This document shows positions 42,831 to 55,672 of a stretch of DNA of 64,000 bases, one piece after another; position 1 is the stretch's first letter; each line of letters starts with the position of its first letter. The DNA is from Rutidosis leptorrhynchoides. Its lineage: Eukaryota > Streptophyta > Magnoliopsida > Asterales > Asteraceae. The DNA is taken from contig NC_092343.1 of assembly GCF_046630445.1 (NCBI RefSeq), forward strand, positions 139,927,501-139,991,500, in the 5' to 3' direction. A program made the translations under genes and the position numbers. Under the pieces are notes generated by a model, which saw only the letters and a program-made list of their open reading frames with translations, had not been told where the DNA came from and ran no database searches.

Positions 42831-44625
42831 TCTGATTTAATATACAGACGATTAAATATATCTATTCTTACTTCTGTTTAATATTTTCTTCTTCATCACC
42901 AAGAATCAAATCGACCCAAGTTTAAGTAATAATCATAATACAAAACTTGAATTTATTTTGTAATTTCGAAATGAAAATGACCTGTGATAAGTGGTTGTAT
43001 TTACAGAAAACAAAAATAAAAAAAAATATCTGATGAACACGTTCAAGAACAAAGATTTGATTTTGAAATTTAATAACGTTTCAGACAAAACTTGCTATAT
43101 GAAATTTGTCCCAAATTGAACCTTTAAATATTCTGTACAATTAATTTAATCTAAAACTTTGAATTGAATTCAAATTTGGCCAATTACACGACGTTTGACT
43201 TTTGTTTTCAAAACTTTGACTCAGAAATTCGTTTTCGTTTTGAAGAATTGGAAGGTGAGCTTTTGCAGATAGATTATATGGGCAATTCCTAACAGGACTG
43301 CATTATTACATTTTTAAAAATCGTTTGAAAAAGATTTATGGTGAAAAAGTAAGAAGAACAGAGGTACGAAAGAGTTCTTGGGTTTTTCTGTTTTGATTTC
43401 TTAATTAAAATCAGATACTACTAATTGTGATTGACTAAAATAGTGTGAGGTCGAATATTTTCACTTATTTAATACCATTGCTTGATTTATAGCGGATAAA
43501 TTTGTCAATAAGATCTCACAGGAACGAATAAAATCAAAGAAAAAGAAAAAGATGTTCAACAGCTTTTGTATTTTGTATCTGTGATATATTCGACTGGTAA
43601 CCAGAATTGAGACAGAAACAAAATTATGCTACAGATGAAAGTTACTTGAAACTGATTCAGAATCCAAAGTGGTACGTTCCATATTATTTATTAAAAATTT
43701 TAAATTATAATTATATTAAAATTCTAATAATATTAATAATAGAATTAATAAAAATATTAATATTATCAAATAATACAGAAAATGATATTAATAGTAATTT
43801 ATAATAATAATATTAACTATACTAATGTTTTTACTAATAATAATAATCATATTAATAATAATACTAACATTAATAATGAAAATTATAATAGTAATTATAT
43901 CATTGATAATAATATTATTACTAGTACTATTAATAATTTGTATTTATTTTTATTATAACTATAATGAATATGAAAATAATAATAATGATCAAGTCATAAT
44001 TTTTGTTACTAAATATATTAATAATTATATTAATGATGGTAATAATAATATTAGTAATAATAATATTGTAACAATTTAAATGTACCAACTTCCATATCTA
44101 TATATGTCATATATATTAACAATACTGATTTTAATATTAACGTTAATAATATTAATGAAGTAATAATAATAATTTTTGTATAATAATTATATTTTAAACT
44201 CGTATCCTCATTTAATATATTAATATTGTATGTTATACAATATTCACTAATTGATAATAACATATGATATTTAGACTTTTTATATACAATCTCATATACA
44301 TATTAATTATTTAAAGAAATTATATATCATTATATATGGTTTCAGTTTAATAATCATCTTATTATCCTGTATATTATTTTTCATTCTTACTTCAGCTTAT
44401 TATATTGAGATTTTATTATTCTAAATTATTATGTATTTGTATTTATATTTATATATACATATATATTTACAAACAATCGTTCGTGAATCATCGGGAACAG
44501 TCAAAAGGTAATTGATTATATAAACACAACATTACAGACTTTGCTTATCGTGTCGAAATCAATAAAGATTAAGTTTAAAATTTGGTCGAAAATTCCCGGG
44601 TCATCACAGTACCTACCCGTTAAAG

Positions 44626-44644
44626 AAATTTCGTCCCGAAATTT
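44626..44644 (-). promoter_or_regulatory. palindrome before the polypurine tract
   Basis: AAATTTCGTCCCGAAATTT, followed on the element strand by AACGGGTAGGTAC and then the 3' LTR. Identical words stand at 17168-17186 and 58671-58689 in the other two Ty3 elements. Confidence 0.8.
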
Positions 44645-44891
44645 GAGTGAGGTGGTCATGGCTAACAATAAAAATGTTTTCATGACGAATATGAGTTGAT
44701 AACTTGAGTTTTATCAATATTGAATAATACAGATAAAATAATTCGATTATTCGAAGAGCACGAATGAAACTATCATGAGAGAGGTCCCAATGGACATCGT
44801 CCACCTTCGTCCAAAAACTTGCCCAAATTTTTAGCCGTTAGTAAAAAAAAAAAAAAAATTCCAATGGCTATCCCAACGGTCACTTTTACAC

Positions 44892-44898
44892 TATAAAA
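44892..44898 (+). promoter_or_regulatory. TATA box of the antisense ORF
   Basis: TATAAAA 98 bp upstream of the ATG at 44996, in TTTTACACTATAAAAACACC, after a CCAATGGCT word 40 bp earlier. It looks like a normal plant core promoter inside the retroelement. Confidence 0.5.
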
Positions 44899-44995
44899 AC
44901 ACCAACCATATACTTCATTTTATACACTCAAACATATATTTCTTTTATATTTCCACCTTTCTCAAAATCAAAATCAAACACTCCCAAACTGGAAA

Positions 44996-45451
44996 ATGTT
45001 AACTCTTTCCCCAATGATTGTTTCATTCAATGTTCATTACGGAGGTGATTTCCGTAATCAAATGAAGGAATATAATTGGGGCGAAAGTATTTCGTTTGAA
45101 GATATCGACATTCGCGATGTTGGTTTACAAGACTTGCTATCCTTTCTGAAGGAAAAAGTTCCGTGTGAATTCATGTCTGTGTTCTTTTATAAAGACGATT
45201 ATGATGCGGATTGTAGGGCAAGTTTTCTGTGTACCGATGATCAATGGTACTTTATAAAAGATACCATTGAAGATCGCGGTAAACGCATTTATTTGTATGC
45301 GGTTCTTGAAGATGAAGAGACGTTGGGTTATCGTTACCTCGATGAATCAGCAGAAGCAGCAGTTGAGGCATCAAGAGAAATACCGATGTCTCCAGAGTAC
45401 CCTACGGATGGTGAAATGACTGGTGAACGCTACTTTGCAGATGACAATTGA
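44996..45451 (+). CDS. 151-aa protein resembling the PB1-like N-terminal domain of MULE transposases
   Basis: The ORF starts MLTLSPMIVSFNVHYGGDF; the likely domain spans residues 6-105: a beta-strand opening FNVHYGGDFRN, YNWGESISFEDIDIRDVGL, LLSFLKEKVPCEFMSVFFY and YFIKDTIEDRGKRIYLYAV. This layout recalls the PB1-like domain found at the start of many Mutator-type transposases and domesticated relatives. The last 45 residues are acidic and probably disordered (EDEETLGYRYLDESAEA). There is no DDE domain. It reads opposite to the surrounding Ty3 element, close to its 3' LTR, with its own TATA box. Antisense extra ORFs near the 3' LTR are known in Tat/Grande elements; whether this is one, or a MULE gene fragment that was captured, is open. 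The domain assignment is from memory of the family and only moderately sure. Confidence 0.6.
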   Translation: MLTLSPMIVSFNVHYGGDFRNQMKEYNWGESISFEDIDIRDVGLQDLLSFLKEKVPCEFMSVFFYKDDYDADCRASFLCTDDQWYFIKDTIEDRGKRIYLYAVLEDEETLGYRYLDESAEAAVEASREIPMSPEYPTDGEMTGERYFADDN

Positions 45452-46009
45452 TGACGACGAGTAGTTTGATTATAATCTTTTAATTTTTAATTGTCGTGAT
45501 GTTTTAATTTTTAATTATTGTAATTTCAGTGTTGTTGTCGAGTTTTATATCTTCCTTTATGTTTCGGAGCTCTTCGTCTTTTTAATCTCCTCTCGATTTC
45601 CAGTAAAACGAGTAATGGTCTAGAATTTGTAAGTACGAAGTTTCGAATGAATTTAATGTTATAATCAAGAAAGAACGTAATAGCACGATTTGATTCGTCA
45701 AATTACCAGAATCATTGAGAATAGAGCTATCAAGAATATACTTTCTTGATATGTTCAGAAGTTAATTAGAATGAAAGAGTTATGTAACATGACACATGAT
45801 GGTGGTATGATCTACTGTGAACCATCATGTCCCATTAGAACTCAGCATGACTTACTGTAATATAATCACGTTGATCAAGTGTCATTATATTATACTAACT
45901 CATGCATCAGTTCCCAACATTACTTCAATAACATTCACATTTTAAGCTCGAAATTTTACAGCATATAGAAACTAACAGTTTCTATATGATGTAATACTGA
46001 TAGCACGAA
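45452..46009 (+). other. 3' flank of the antisense ORF
   Basis: T-rich sequence after the stop (TTTTAATTTTTAATTG repeated at about 45478 and 45504), no further ORF. Possible 3' UTR. Confidence 0.4.
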
Positions 46010-46630
46010 GAGATTAATGATTTCAGATAAGAGTAGTTATAAAAATATCTCCAGAAATATGGAGGATATTTATAATGAAAGATACGATAATATCTCGAAA
46101 TATCTAAGATCAGAGGATGATAGAAACTATTATTCGCAAGGGTGTAGAGTAAGGAGCAAGGTATTTGTTAAAGACTTCAGCAGGCATTGAATCATTTGGA
46201 TTCTTTGAAGTCAAACTTATTCTTTGTGATTCGTCCACGGCTTTCTTCATAGTTTCGTGTAATCTGCTTTTCGATACTAAATTTTCTCTTGAATGTTTCC
46301 AATATAATGATACACAGGAAGCACGAAGATGCATATAATTTCAGACGAGAATATTTATGAAAATATCTTCAGAAATATCGAAGATATTGATGATGATATT
46401 TTGGAATTTCTAAGTTCAATGGTTGAGGGAGAAAGATTTTTCCGCAAGATTTTAACATGACTTCGGAGCAAGATATTCTCTACAGATTTCAACGGATCCA
46501 GAATTATATGGAATCTTTGAATATAGGGTATGGTCCTTGTATTTGTCCTTGGTCTCCTTCGTGGTTAGCTCAATCCGTTTTCCAGTTCCAACTTTTCTGA
46601 GCTTTTCCAACATACTATTCTTTATCATCA
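46010..46630. repeat. two diverged ~315-bp tandem units
   Basis: Unit 1 begins near 46004 (GCACGAAGAGATTAATGATTTCAGA), unit 2 near 46320 (GCACGAAGATGCATATAATTTCAGA). Both continue with 'aaaatatctccagaaatat' and, later, 'ggagcaaggtatttgttaaagacttcag' versus its diverged copy. On the minus strand both give peptides with a shared EVFNKYLAPYS / EICREYLAPKS motif, so the unit may once have been coding. Confidence 0.6.
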
Positions 46631-46839
46631 ACTTTCGATGATTAAGGTCGTTTACGGTTGTCTATGGTTTCTACTACTTCATTCAGCTTTTCCAACATTT
46701 AGAGTATTGACTTGTGACTGAGTGCTTTTCAGAATTTCAGAATGAGAGATCATAATTCCTATAGATAAATGTCATACATATAACTGTTGATGTAGATATG
46801 TTGTGAGTCTTCAAAGTACTGTTTGCTGATTCTCAGTAA

Positions 46840-47110
46840 TTATTATGGCAGTTCTCGTTACAAGATGCGGATGAGTATATGATAGGGTTTCAATGAATAA
46901 ATATAATGATTTGTCAGAGAGATTTAAGCCAAAAAGCAACGAGGTTGCTGGTACATCTACTGATAATATGGTGAAATATAAAAGAATTCTCCGGTATTAA
47001 AAAGGGTAATTGTATATATCAGGATTATAGTAAGGCTACTTCGAATGAAAAGTCGAAGTTGACTTGCTGGAGTTGTGACAAAATTGGCTACTTTGAAAAG
47101 GGATCGCAAA
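46840..47110 (+). pseudogene. gag zinc-knuckle scrap
   Basis: The plus strand contains CWSCDKIGYFEKGS, a decayed CCHC knuckle (His replaced by Tyr), after NEVAGTSTDNMVKY-type linker sequence. It is opposite to the surrounding element, so another, inverted retroelement fragment is nested here. Confidence 0.4.
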
Positions 47111-48289
47111 GTTATTTTTGCTAATAATTGCCAAAGGTTCTAACGCGGCTACGTGTTAAACTTTTACCCAGTTGCCGAGAGTTTCTTAGGTGCATAACTA
47201 TATGCATAAATCTTTTCTTCCGTAGATGAGGTGTGGTTGGTTTATCCTCTCGATTGAGGTGTTTTCAAGAATCATGAAAGGTTTGAACGCGGATTGTAAT
47301 CGTCAAGATACAATTGAGGTTTAAGATGAAATCAAGTGGCAGACTTGAAGAATTGTTTAGTTTCATATGTTTTAATCAATATTTTAATTCATTTTAAATT
47401 GTTCAATGTTATTAGTCCACGGTCGATAGTCCACAAATAACAGTCCAATAATTCATATATAATTTAATATATAGTATTCGAATTAATTAATATGTATCGT
47501 GACCCGAGTACATGTCTCAGACTCGATCACAACTCAAACTATATATATATAGATGGGTCGATATGATATGTCAAAACATTGTATACGTGTCCCGATATTT
47601 AAAATGCGTAAATAACAGAATGACGATAAATAAAGTGTGTAAAATAAATAACAGAAATTAAATGACGATAAATAAAATTGCGAGAATGTAAATTGCGATA
47701 GTTAAATTGCGATAAATAAAATGTAACCAGTTAGCTAGGAACAGTTAGCTAGGAACAGTTAGCTAGGATCTTGTTAGCGTGGTTTCTTAACAAAATTTCA
47801 TATTGTTAATTAGTCTGTTTCTAATCAATTTTTATTGTGTCCATTATTTCTTCATTATGCCACTTGTTGGATTCTGATAAATCAAAATCCAAATTTGAAA
47901 TTGGATGAATATGGTTATTCTGTGGTGAACGGATTTGTATATCGGTGGATGTAAATATGATAGTAAATGATTGTTGAATCAGATTCGAAGAATGTACAGT
48001 TTAACTTATTAATGTGAAATCTAAATATTCCTCGGGTATTACCTACCCGTTAAAATATTTTTACCATTAACAGTTTGTACGAAAGAATTTTTAATTACAA
48101 TCTTTATGAAAATATACTTACATATATATCCTCTTCAGATGTAATCATGGATTTAATGAGTTAATATGATATTAATCTCATTTGATTTACCGTTAGAACA
48201 AGAATATATAATCTCTAAAACATTAGAGATTACATAATCGCTATGTCGAACGAAGATAAAATAGATAGAACGATACATAGTACGATGTT
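47111..48289. other. interior of the 11.9-kb element, no genes
   Basis: Contains three direct copies of the 14-bp word 'cagttagctaggaa' (about 47728-47769), GATAAATAAA-type repeats (47620-47720), and near 48040 ATTACCTACCCGTTAAAAT, a second copy of the polypurine-tract-like end, which hints at another nested remnant. Confidence 0.5.
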
Positions 48290-48809
48290 TATACTCGAGG
48301 TACAGAATGAGATGTTGAGACATGAATTGTTGATAGTACTGGTGCTGTTACTGATGGTACTGTTGGTGTCGGTGATGTTGCTGAAGCTGGTACATTTTGC
48401 ACCATATTCTCCAAATTGATTACTCGAGCGTGAAGTTCGTTGACTTCTTGTATTACTCCGGGATGATTGTCGGTCGAAACAAGCGGATGAATAAGGTTTC
48501 GAATTTTGAGATATTATATAATCATGGCGAGATATTCAGAAAATGATGGTGGAAATAGTGTTTCGGACTGGTTCGCCGGTAAGTGCGCCAGGTTCTTTGC
48601 CAATAGGTGAATTTGGTTGGTGGAAGGGATAGCCTTCTTCGCGTCTCCATTGGTTAGGTCAACTACGAACCCATTAGATGAATTGGTTGGTTCCTTCTGG
48701 TGACGCTGCTTTTGGAGCTTAGGTGAACATCTATATCGGAATAGCTGTCGGAATAACTATCGGAATAGCTATCAGAATCTGAGGGACTAGAACTGGTTGA
48801 AGGATTCAT
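48290..48809 (-). pseudogene. remnant of the Ser/Asp-rich leader ORF of the 11.9-kb element
   Basis: ATG at 48809-48807 opens MNPSTSSSPSDSDSYSDSYS with a repeated SYSD unit, then a stop near 48678; the frame resumes as REEGYPFHQPNSPIGKEP and later pieces. It occupies the place of the acidic ORF (62178-62792) in the related element: first ORF after the primer site. Decayed. Confidence 0.5.
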
Positions 48810-49178
48810 CTCGTACGATCAGATACAGGATTTTCGATAGGAAATAGATTATAGGATGTAGATTAGTACCCCGCAATACATAATTTACATATGCATATAT
48901 AATACTAAAATCCCATAAGTTACGGAGGAATCTACAGAAGCTGTCAGGCAAATATAACAATAACAGATAAGCTAAGATATGAATTTATCTATACACTATC
49001 TATGCAATAGAGGCAGTAAGACGTGTCTAGACTTTAAGGATGATAAGCAATTAATTTTTGACACTAATGATAAGCAAAACTTTTGACATGCAGACACGGT
49101 TGAAGTCCAGACTCACTAATGCATCCTAACGACTATCAGTTAGACATACTAATGCAAAACCTGGTTCGCTAAGACCAC

Positions 49179-49193
49179 CGCTCTGATACCAAC
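49179..49193 (-). promoter_or_regulatory. primer-binding site of the 11.9-kb element
   Basis: Minus strand beside the 5' LTR reads GTTGGTATCAGAGCGGTGG, containing TGGTATCAGAGC (initiator Met-tRNA). Confidence 0.9.
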
Positions 49194-50125
49194 TGTGAGG
49201 ACCCGTCCTAAACCATCTGGACGAAGTCACCAACAACTGGTTCCATTGCGATGATCGACTCCAAATACTGTCTTTAAAATGAGCAAATGCACAGCGGAAC
49301 GTTTCTTTCATACCTGAGAATAAACATGCTTTCAAGTGTCAACCAAAAGGTTGGTGAGTTCATTAGAGTATCATAAATAATCATTTCATAATTTTAATAG
49401 ACCACAAGATTTCTTATTTCCATTTCTCATAAACATACGTCCCATACATAGAGACAAAAATATCATTCATATGGATTGAACACCTGGTAACCGACATTCA
49501 CAATATGCATATAAGAATATCCCCATCATTCCGGGATCCTCCATCGGACATGATATATATTTCGAAGTACTAAAGCATCCGGTACTTTGGATGGGGCTTG
49601 TTGGGCCCGATAGATCTATCTTTAGGATTCGCGTCAATTAGGGTGTCTGTTCCCTAATTCTTAGATTACCAGACTTAATAAAAAGGGGCATATTCGATTT
49701 CGATAATTCAACCATATAATGTAGTTTATATTACTTGTGTCTATTTCGTAAAACATTTATAAAAATTGCGCATGTATTCTCAGCCCAAAAATATAAAGGG
49801 TAAAAAGGCAAATGAAACTCACGCATATAAATATTGTAAAACAGTTAATAAAGTATTTGCATGTATTCTCAGCCCAAAAACGTAAAGAGTAAAAGGGAGC
49901 AAATGAACTCACCATAATGTATTTTGTAGTAAAAATACATATGACTAAATCGAACAATGCAGGGTGGCCTCGGATTCACGAACCTATATCATTTGTATAT
50001 ATATATTAAAACGTATAATCGTAATTGAACAAATATACATATTGTATTTTAAATTATATCTTATACTTATACTTATCTAGTTTGTGTATATATTTTAAAT
50101 GTTTAATATCTATATATTTGGTTAG

Positions 50126-50233
<108 letters not shown>

Positions 50234-50917
50234 TTAGTATTATATGAAAATATTCTTAATTCGTTATATATAATTATTTATATAAATAATGTTATTATAA
50301 TTGGTAGGTGATAAATAAACTATAAATATGATTATAATATATGTATTAAGTATATTTTAGGTACAAAATATTTATTTGTAACGAAAATAATAGTTTTGAT
50401 AATAATGATTTACTAATAATAATAACTTTTTTAATATTGAAAATACTGATATAAATAACGATATTGTTAAAATTGATACATATGTTAATAATAATAATAG
50501 TAAAACTAATAATTATGAAAATGATATTTATACTAATATTAATGAGAGTAATAATAACTTGTATTGTTTTATAATAATAATAATAATAGTCCTAAACATA
50601 TTCATAATAATAATAATAATACTAAAAATGGTACAATTACCAATATTTATAAAAATAATAATAAGTTGTATTATTTTGTCACTAATTATAATATTTATAA
50701 TGAAAGTTTTATTATGTTCCTAATGATGATAATAATAATAATAATAATTATAATAATAATTATAATGATAATACTAATAATCATAATAACACTTACTTTA
50801 ACATTAATAATGATATTCATAATACATAATATTAATAACAATAATAACACTCCTACTTAATAATAATAAAAATAATAATAACAACAACAATAATAATAAT
50901 CATAATAATAATTAATA

Positions 50918-51058
50918 ACTAATAATAATAATAATAAAATTTGAAATCTACCTTAAGTAAAATGGGTTCAAAAAAATATTGTGACTGCCCCTGGACTCGA
51001 ACCCGTGACCTCTCGAAAACCCGAACACACAATTAACCACTGCTCTGCCCATTGTCTT
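50918..51058 (-). repeat. tRNA-like / SINE-like insertion in the right LTR
   Basis: Copy of the tRNA-like unit at 42690-42830, so it was present before this element last transposed. Confidence 0.45.
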
Positions 51059-52840
51059 TCTGATTTAATATACAGACGATTAAATATATCTATTCTTACT
51101 TCTGTTTAATATTTTCTTCTTCATCACCAAGAATCAAATCGACCCAAGTTTAAGTAATAATCATAATACAAAACTTGAATTTATTTTGTAATTTCGAAAT
51201 GAAAACGACCTGTGATAAGTGGTTGTATTTACAGAAAACAAAAATAAAAAAAAATATCTGATGAACACGTTCAAGAACAAAGATTTGATTTTGAAATTTA
51301 ATAACGTTTCAGACAAAACTTGCTATATGAAATTTGTCCCAAATTGAACCTTTAAACATTCTATACAATTAATTTAATCTAAAACTTTGAATTGAATTCA
51401 AATTTGGCCAATTACATGACGTTTGACTTTTGTTTTCAAAACTTTGACTCATAAATTCGTTTTCGTTTTGAAGAATTGGAAGGTGAGCTTTTGCAGATAG
51501 ATTATATGGGCAATTCCTAACAGGACTGCATTATTACATTTTTAAAAATCGTTTGAAAAAGATTTATGGTGAAAAAGTAAGAAGAACAGAGGTACGAAGG
51601 AGTTCTTGGGTTTTTCTGTTTTGATTTCTTAATTAAAATCAGATACTACTAATTGTGATTGACTAAAATAGTGTGAGGTCGAATATTTTCACTTATTTAA
51701 TACCATTGCTTGATTTATAGCGAATAAATTTGTCAATAAGATCTCACATGAACGAATAAAATCAAAGAAAAAGAAAAAGATGTTCAACAGCTTTTGTATT
51801 TTGTATCTGTGATATATTCGACTGGTAACCAGAATTGAGACAGAAACAAAATTATGCTACAGATGAAAGTTACTTGAAACTGATTCAGAATCCAAAGTGG
51901 TACGTTCCATATTATTTATTAAAAATTTTAAATTATAATTATATTAAAATTCTAATAATATTAATAATAGAATTAATAAAAATATTAATATTATCAAATA
52001 ATACAGAAAATGATATTAATAGTAATTTATAATAATAATATTAACTATACTAATGTTTTTACTAATAATAATAATCATATTAATAATAATACTAACATTA
52101 ATAATGAAAATTATAATAGTAATTATATCATTGATAATAATATTATTACTAGTACTATTAATAATTTGTATTTATTTTTATTATAACTATAATGAATATA
52201 AAAATAATAATAATGATCAAGTCATAATTTTTGTTACTAAATATATTAATAATTATATTAATGATGGTAATAATAATATTAGTAATAATAATATTGTAAC
52301 AATTTAAATGTACCAACTTCCATATCTATATATGTCATATATATTAACAATACTGATTTTAATATTAACGTTAATAATCTTAATGAAGTTATAATAATAT
52401 TTTTGTATAATAATTATATTTTAAACTCGTATCCTCATTTAATATATTAATATTGTATGTTATACAATATTCACTAATTGATAATAACATATGATATTTA
52501 GACTTTTTATATACAATCTCATATACATATTAATTATTTAAAGAAATTATATATCTTTATATATGGTTTCAGTTTAATAATCATCTTATTATCCTGTATA
52601 TTATTTTTCATTCTTACTTCAGCTTATTATATTGAGATTTTATTATTCTAAATTATTATGTATTTGTATTTATATTTATATATACATATATATTTACAAA
52701 CAATCGTTCGTGAATCATCGGGAACAGTCAAAAGGTAATTGATTATATAAACACAACATTACAGACTTTACTTATCGTGTCGAAATCAATAAAGATTAAG
52801 TTTAAAATTTGGTCAGAAATTCCCGGGTCATCAAAGTTAA

Positions 52841-55672
52841 CATATCCGCAGGATTCTCCTTTGTATGGATCTTCACTAGTCTCAACAGTTGTCGATCAAT
52901 TACCTCGCGTATCCAATGATAGCGAATATCAATATGTTTTGTACGGGAATGGTACATGGAGTTCTTGCTCAAATCTAAAGCACTCTGACTGTCACAATGT
53001 ACCTTGTACTCCTTTTGCTTGATTCCAAATTCTTGGAGATAACGCTTTAACCACAACATTTCTTTTCCAGCTTCTGCGGCAGCAATATACTCTGCTTCAG
53101 TTGTGGATAATGCAACACACTTTTGTAGTCTTGACTTCCATGAAACAGCTCCTCCTGCAAAAGTGTAAATGAATCCTGAAGTAGATTTCCTACTATCAGG
53201 ATCTCCGGCCATATCCGCATCTGTATAGCCTTCCAAGATTGGATCAGCTCCCCCGTAACAAAGACATAGATTCTTTGTACCTTTAAGATATCTGAGAATC
53301 CATTTTACCACCTCCCAATGCTCTTTCCCGGAGTTCGAGAGAAAATGACTCACCGTTCCCACTGCATGAGCAATATCGGGCCTTGTACACACCATCGCAT
53401 ACATCAAACTTCCAACTGCTGAAGAATATGGTACTGACGACATCTCCCCGATCTCTTCCTTGGATGAGGGACAAGAACTCTTGCTTAACTTGAAATGGTT
53501 GGCTAATGAATGCTAACAGGTTTGGCATTGTTCATATTGAAACGTGAAAGCACTCGTTCAATATACTTCTCCTGAGATAGCCATAACCTTTTATTCTTCC
53601 TGTCTCGGGTTATCTGCATTCCCAAAATCTGTTGAGCCTGTCCTAAGTCTTTCATGTCAAAAGACTTAGAGAGTTCCTTCTTCAGCTGGTTGATCTTCGT
53701 TACGTCTTTTCCTACGATCAAAATATCGTCTACATATAGTAGAAGAGCAACGAAATCTCCTTCAGAAAACTTCTGAATGTAGACACACTCATCTGCTGCA
53801 GTTTTCTTGTACCCGTGACTCACCATGCACGAGTCAAACTTCTTGTACCACTGCCTAGGTGCCTGCTTTAAACCGTACAAACTTTTCTTCAGCTTGCTTA
53901 CGAGATTATCTCCTGAAACCTCAAAACCTTCTGGCTGCTCCATGTAAATTTCTTCATGTAAATCTCCATGAAGAAAAGTTGTCTTTACATCCATCTGTTC
54001 AAGCTCCAAGTTCATACTTGCGACCAATCCAAGTATGACTCTAATTGAAGTCATCTTGACTACTGGTGAAAATATCTCGTAAAAATCAATCCCTTTCTTC
54101 TGTTGGAATCCTTTGACTACAAGTCGTGCTTTGTATTTCACCACTTTTCCACTACCATCCTTTTTCAGCTTGAACACCCATTTATTTTTCAGTGCCTTCT
54201 TCCCGCGTGGAAGTTCTACAATCTCATAAGTTTGATTTTTCTGCAGAGAATCCATCTCATCCTGCATTGCGAGCAACCATTTTTCTTTATCCTTATGAGT
54301 TACTGCTTCATGAAAACTCTCCGGTTCTCCATCTTCAGTAAGTAGAAGGTACTCGGATTCTGGATATCTACTCGATGGAATCCGACCTCGTTCAGATCTA
54401 CGAAATTCTGGAACATTCTGAGGAGATCCACCATCATATTGACCTTGTGATGGTGCTGGAACGTCTGGCAGATGGGGTTGTGGCTCCCCCTGCTCAGCAC
54501 CGTCATTTTCCTCATTATCTTCTACTTCTGGCATTTCTTCTTGCACTGAAAATTCATTTCTCATGAATGATTCCGTTGTTGCCTCTGGCACCTGAGCAGC
54601 AACATTTGACTTCTGAGATATTGTGGGTTTTTCAATATCTTCTATTGTCTGGCTTTCATGGAACACCACGTCCCTACTTCTGATCACCTTTTTCTCCTTT
54701 GGATCCCATAATCTGTATCCAAATTCTTCATCTCCATAGCCTATGAATATGCATGGAGTGGTCCTTGCATCCAGCTTCTGCCTGAGCTCCTTGGATACAT
54801 GTGCGTACGCCAAACATCCAAATACTCTTAAGTGAGAGTATGATGGATCCTTTCCAGACCAAAGTTTCTCCGGAACTTCAAAATTCAGTGGTACTGATGG
54901 AGATCGGTTGATCAAATAACAAGCGGCTCTGACTGCTTCTCCCCAGAATGGCTTTGGCAGCTTAGCCATACTGAGCATGCTCCGAACACGTTCCATGATT
55001 GTTCGGTTCATTCTTTCTGCTATACCATTATGTTGAGGGGTACGTGGGACCGTCTTCTCATGTCGGATGCCATATGATCTGCAATAGGCATCGAACTGTC
55101 TGGAAGAGTATTCACCGCCGTTGTCGGATCGCAGACACTTTAACTTCTTTCCTGTCTCACGTTCTACCATGACATGGAACTGTTTGAAGTAATCGAACAC
55201 CTGGTCCTTCGTCCGTAAGAAATATACCCACACCTTTCGAGAAGTATCATCGATAAACATCAGAAAGTATCGATTGCCGCCAATTGATTCAACCTCCAAG
55301 GGACCGCAAACATCAGAGTGTACCAGACTGAGTAACTCTGATTTTTTCGTTGAAGAGGAATTAAACGAGACTCTATGCTGCTTACCAAATAGACAATGAT
55401 TGCAAGGATCTAGCGCAGCATCCTTGTCTACATTGATAAGCTCCTTCTTTATTAGGGTAGACAACCTTTTCTCACTCATGTGACCGAGTCTCTGGTGCCA
55501 TAAATTTTGTGAAGCCTCCTTTTCTGCAACATTAATACTGTATGTGCAGATCTTCACATGAGTCTTGTACAGTGTGCCACAAATGTGTCCTCGAGCGACT
55601 ATCATAGCGCCTCTTGACAATTTCCATGTGCCTTTACTGAAATGACTATCATAGCACACCCCTCAGTTTGCC
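52841..55672 (-). pseudogene. copia pol: integrase, RT and RNase H with one frameshift
   Basis: The main frame (55659-53503, 718 codons) starts inside the region after protease (GTWKLSRGAMIVARG) and shows LWHQRLGHM...CNHC (zinc site), HSDVCG, RSDNGGEY and PQHNGIAERMNR (DDE core), RNKWVFKLKK-like block, MDVKTTFLHG and LYVDDILIVG (RT). Near 53503 the frame breaks, and RNase H continues in another frame from about 53443 (YSSAVGSLMYAM, YTDADMAGD, LSTTEAEYIAAAEAG, HTKENPADML). It then meets the Ty3 TSD. Apart from the shift, the truncated 5' end and the insertion it is well preserved; FYEIFSPV (usual YDEIFSPV) is a further change. Confidence 0.88.

Larger units (their letters stand above)
40972..44608 (-). 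repeat. 3' LTR of the 11.9-kb element
   Basis: Runs TGTGATGACCCGGG...GTCCTCACA on the element strand. Very AT-rich, with long AAT/ATT-rich stretches (about 42180-42720, 43680-44240) whose poly-Asn/Ile frames are artefacts. Its part at 41200-41450 is homologous to the LTR at 61260-61560, inverted, so both belong to one superfamily of LTRs. Confidence 0.9.

Noticed and set aside
42336-44079. Asn/Ile-rich ORFs, repeated at 50564-52307
   Set aside because: They come from AAT/ATT-rich LTR sequence and are duplicated because the LTRs are; composition is simple and there is no domain.
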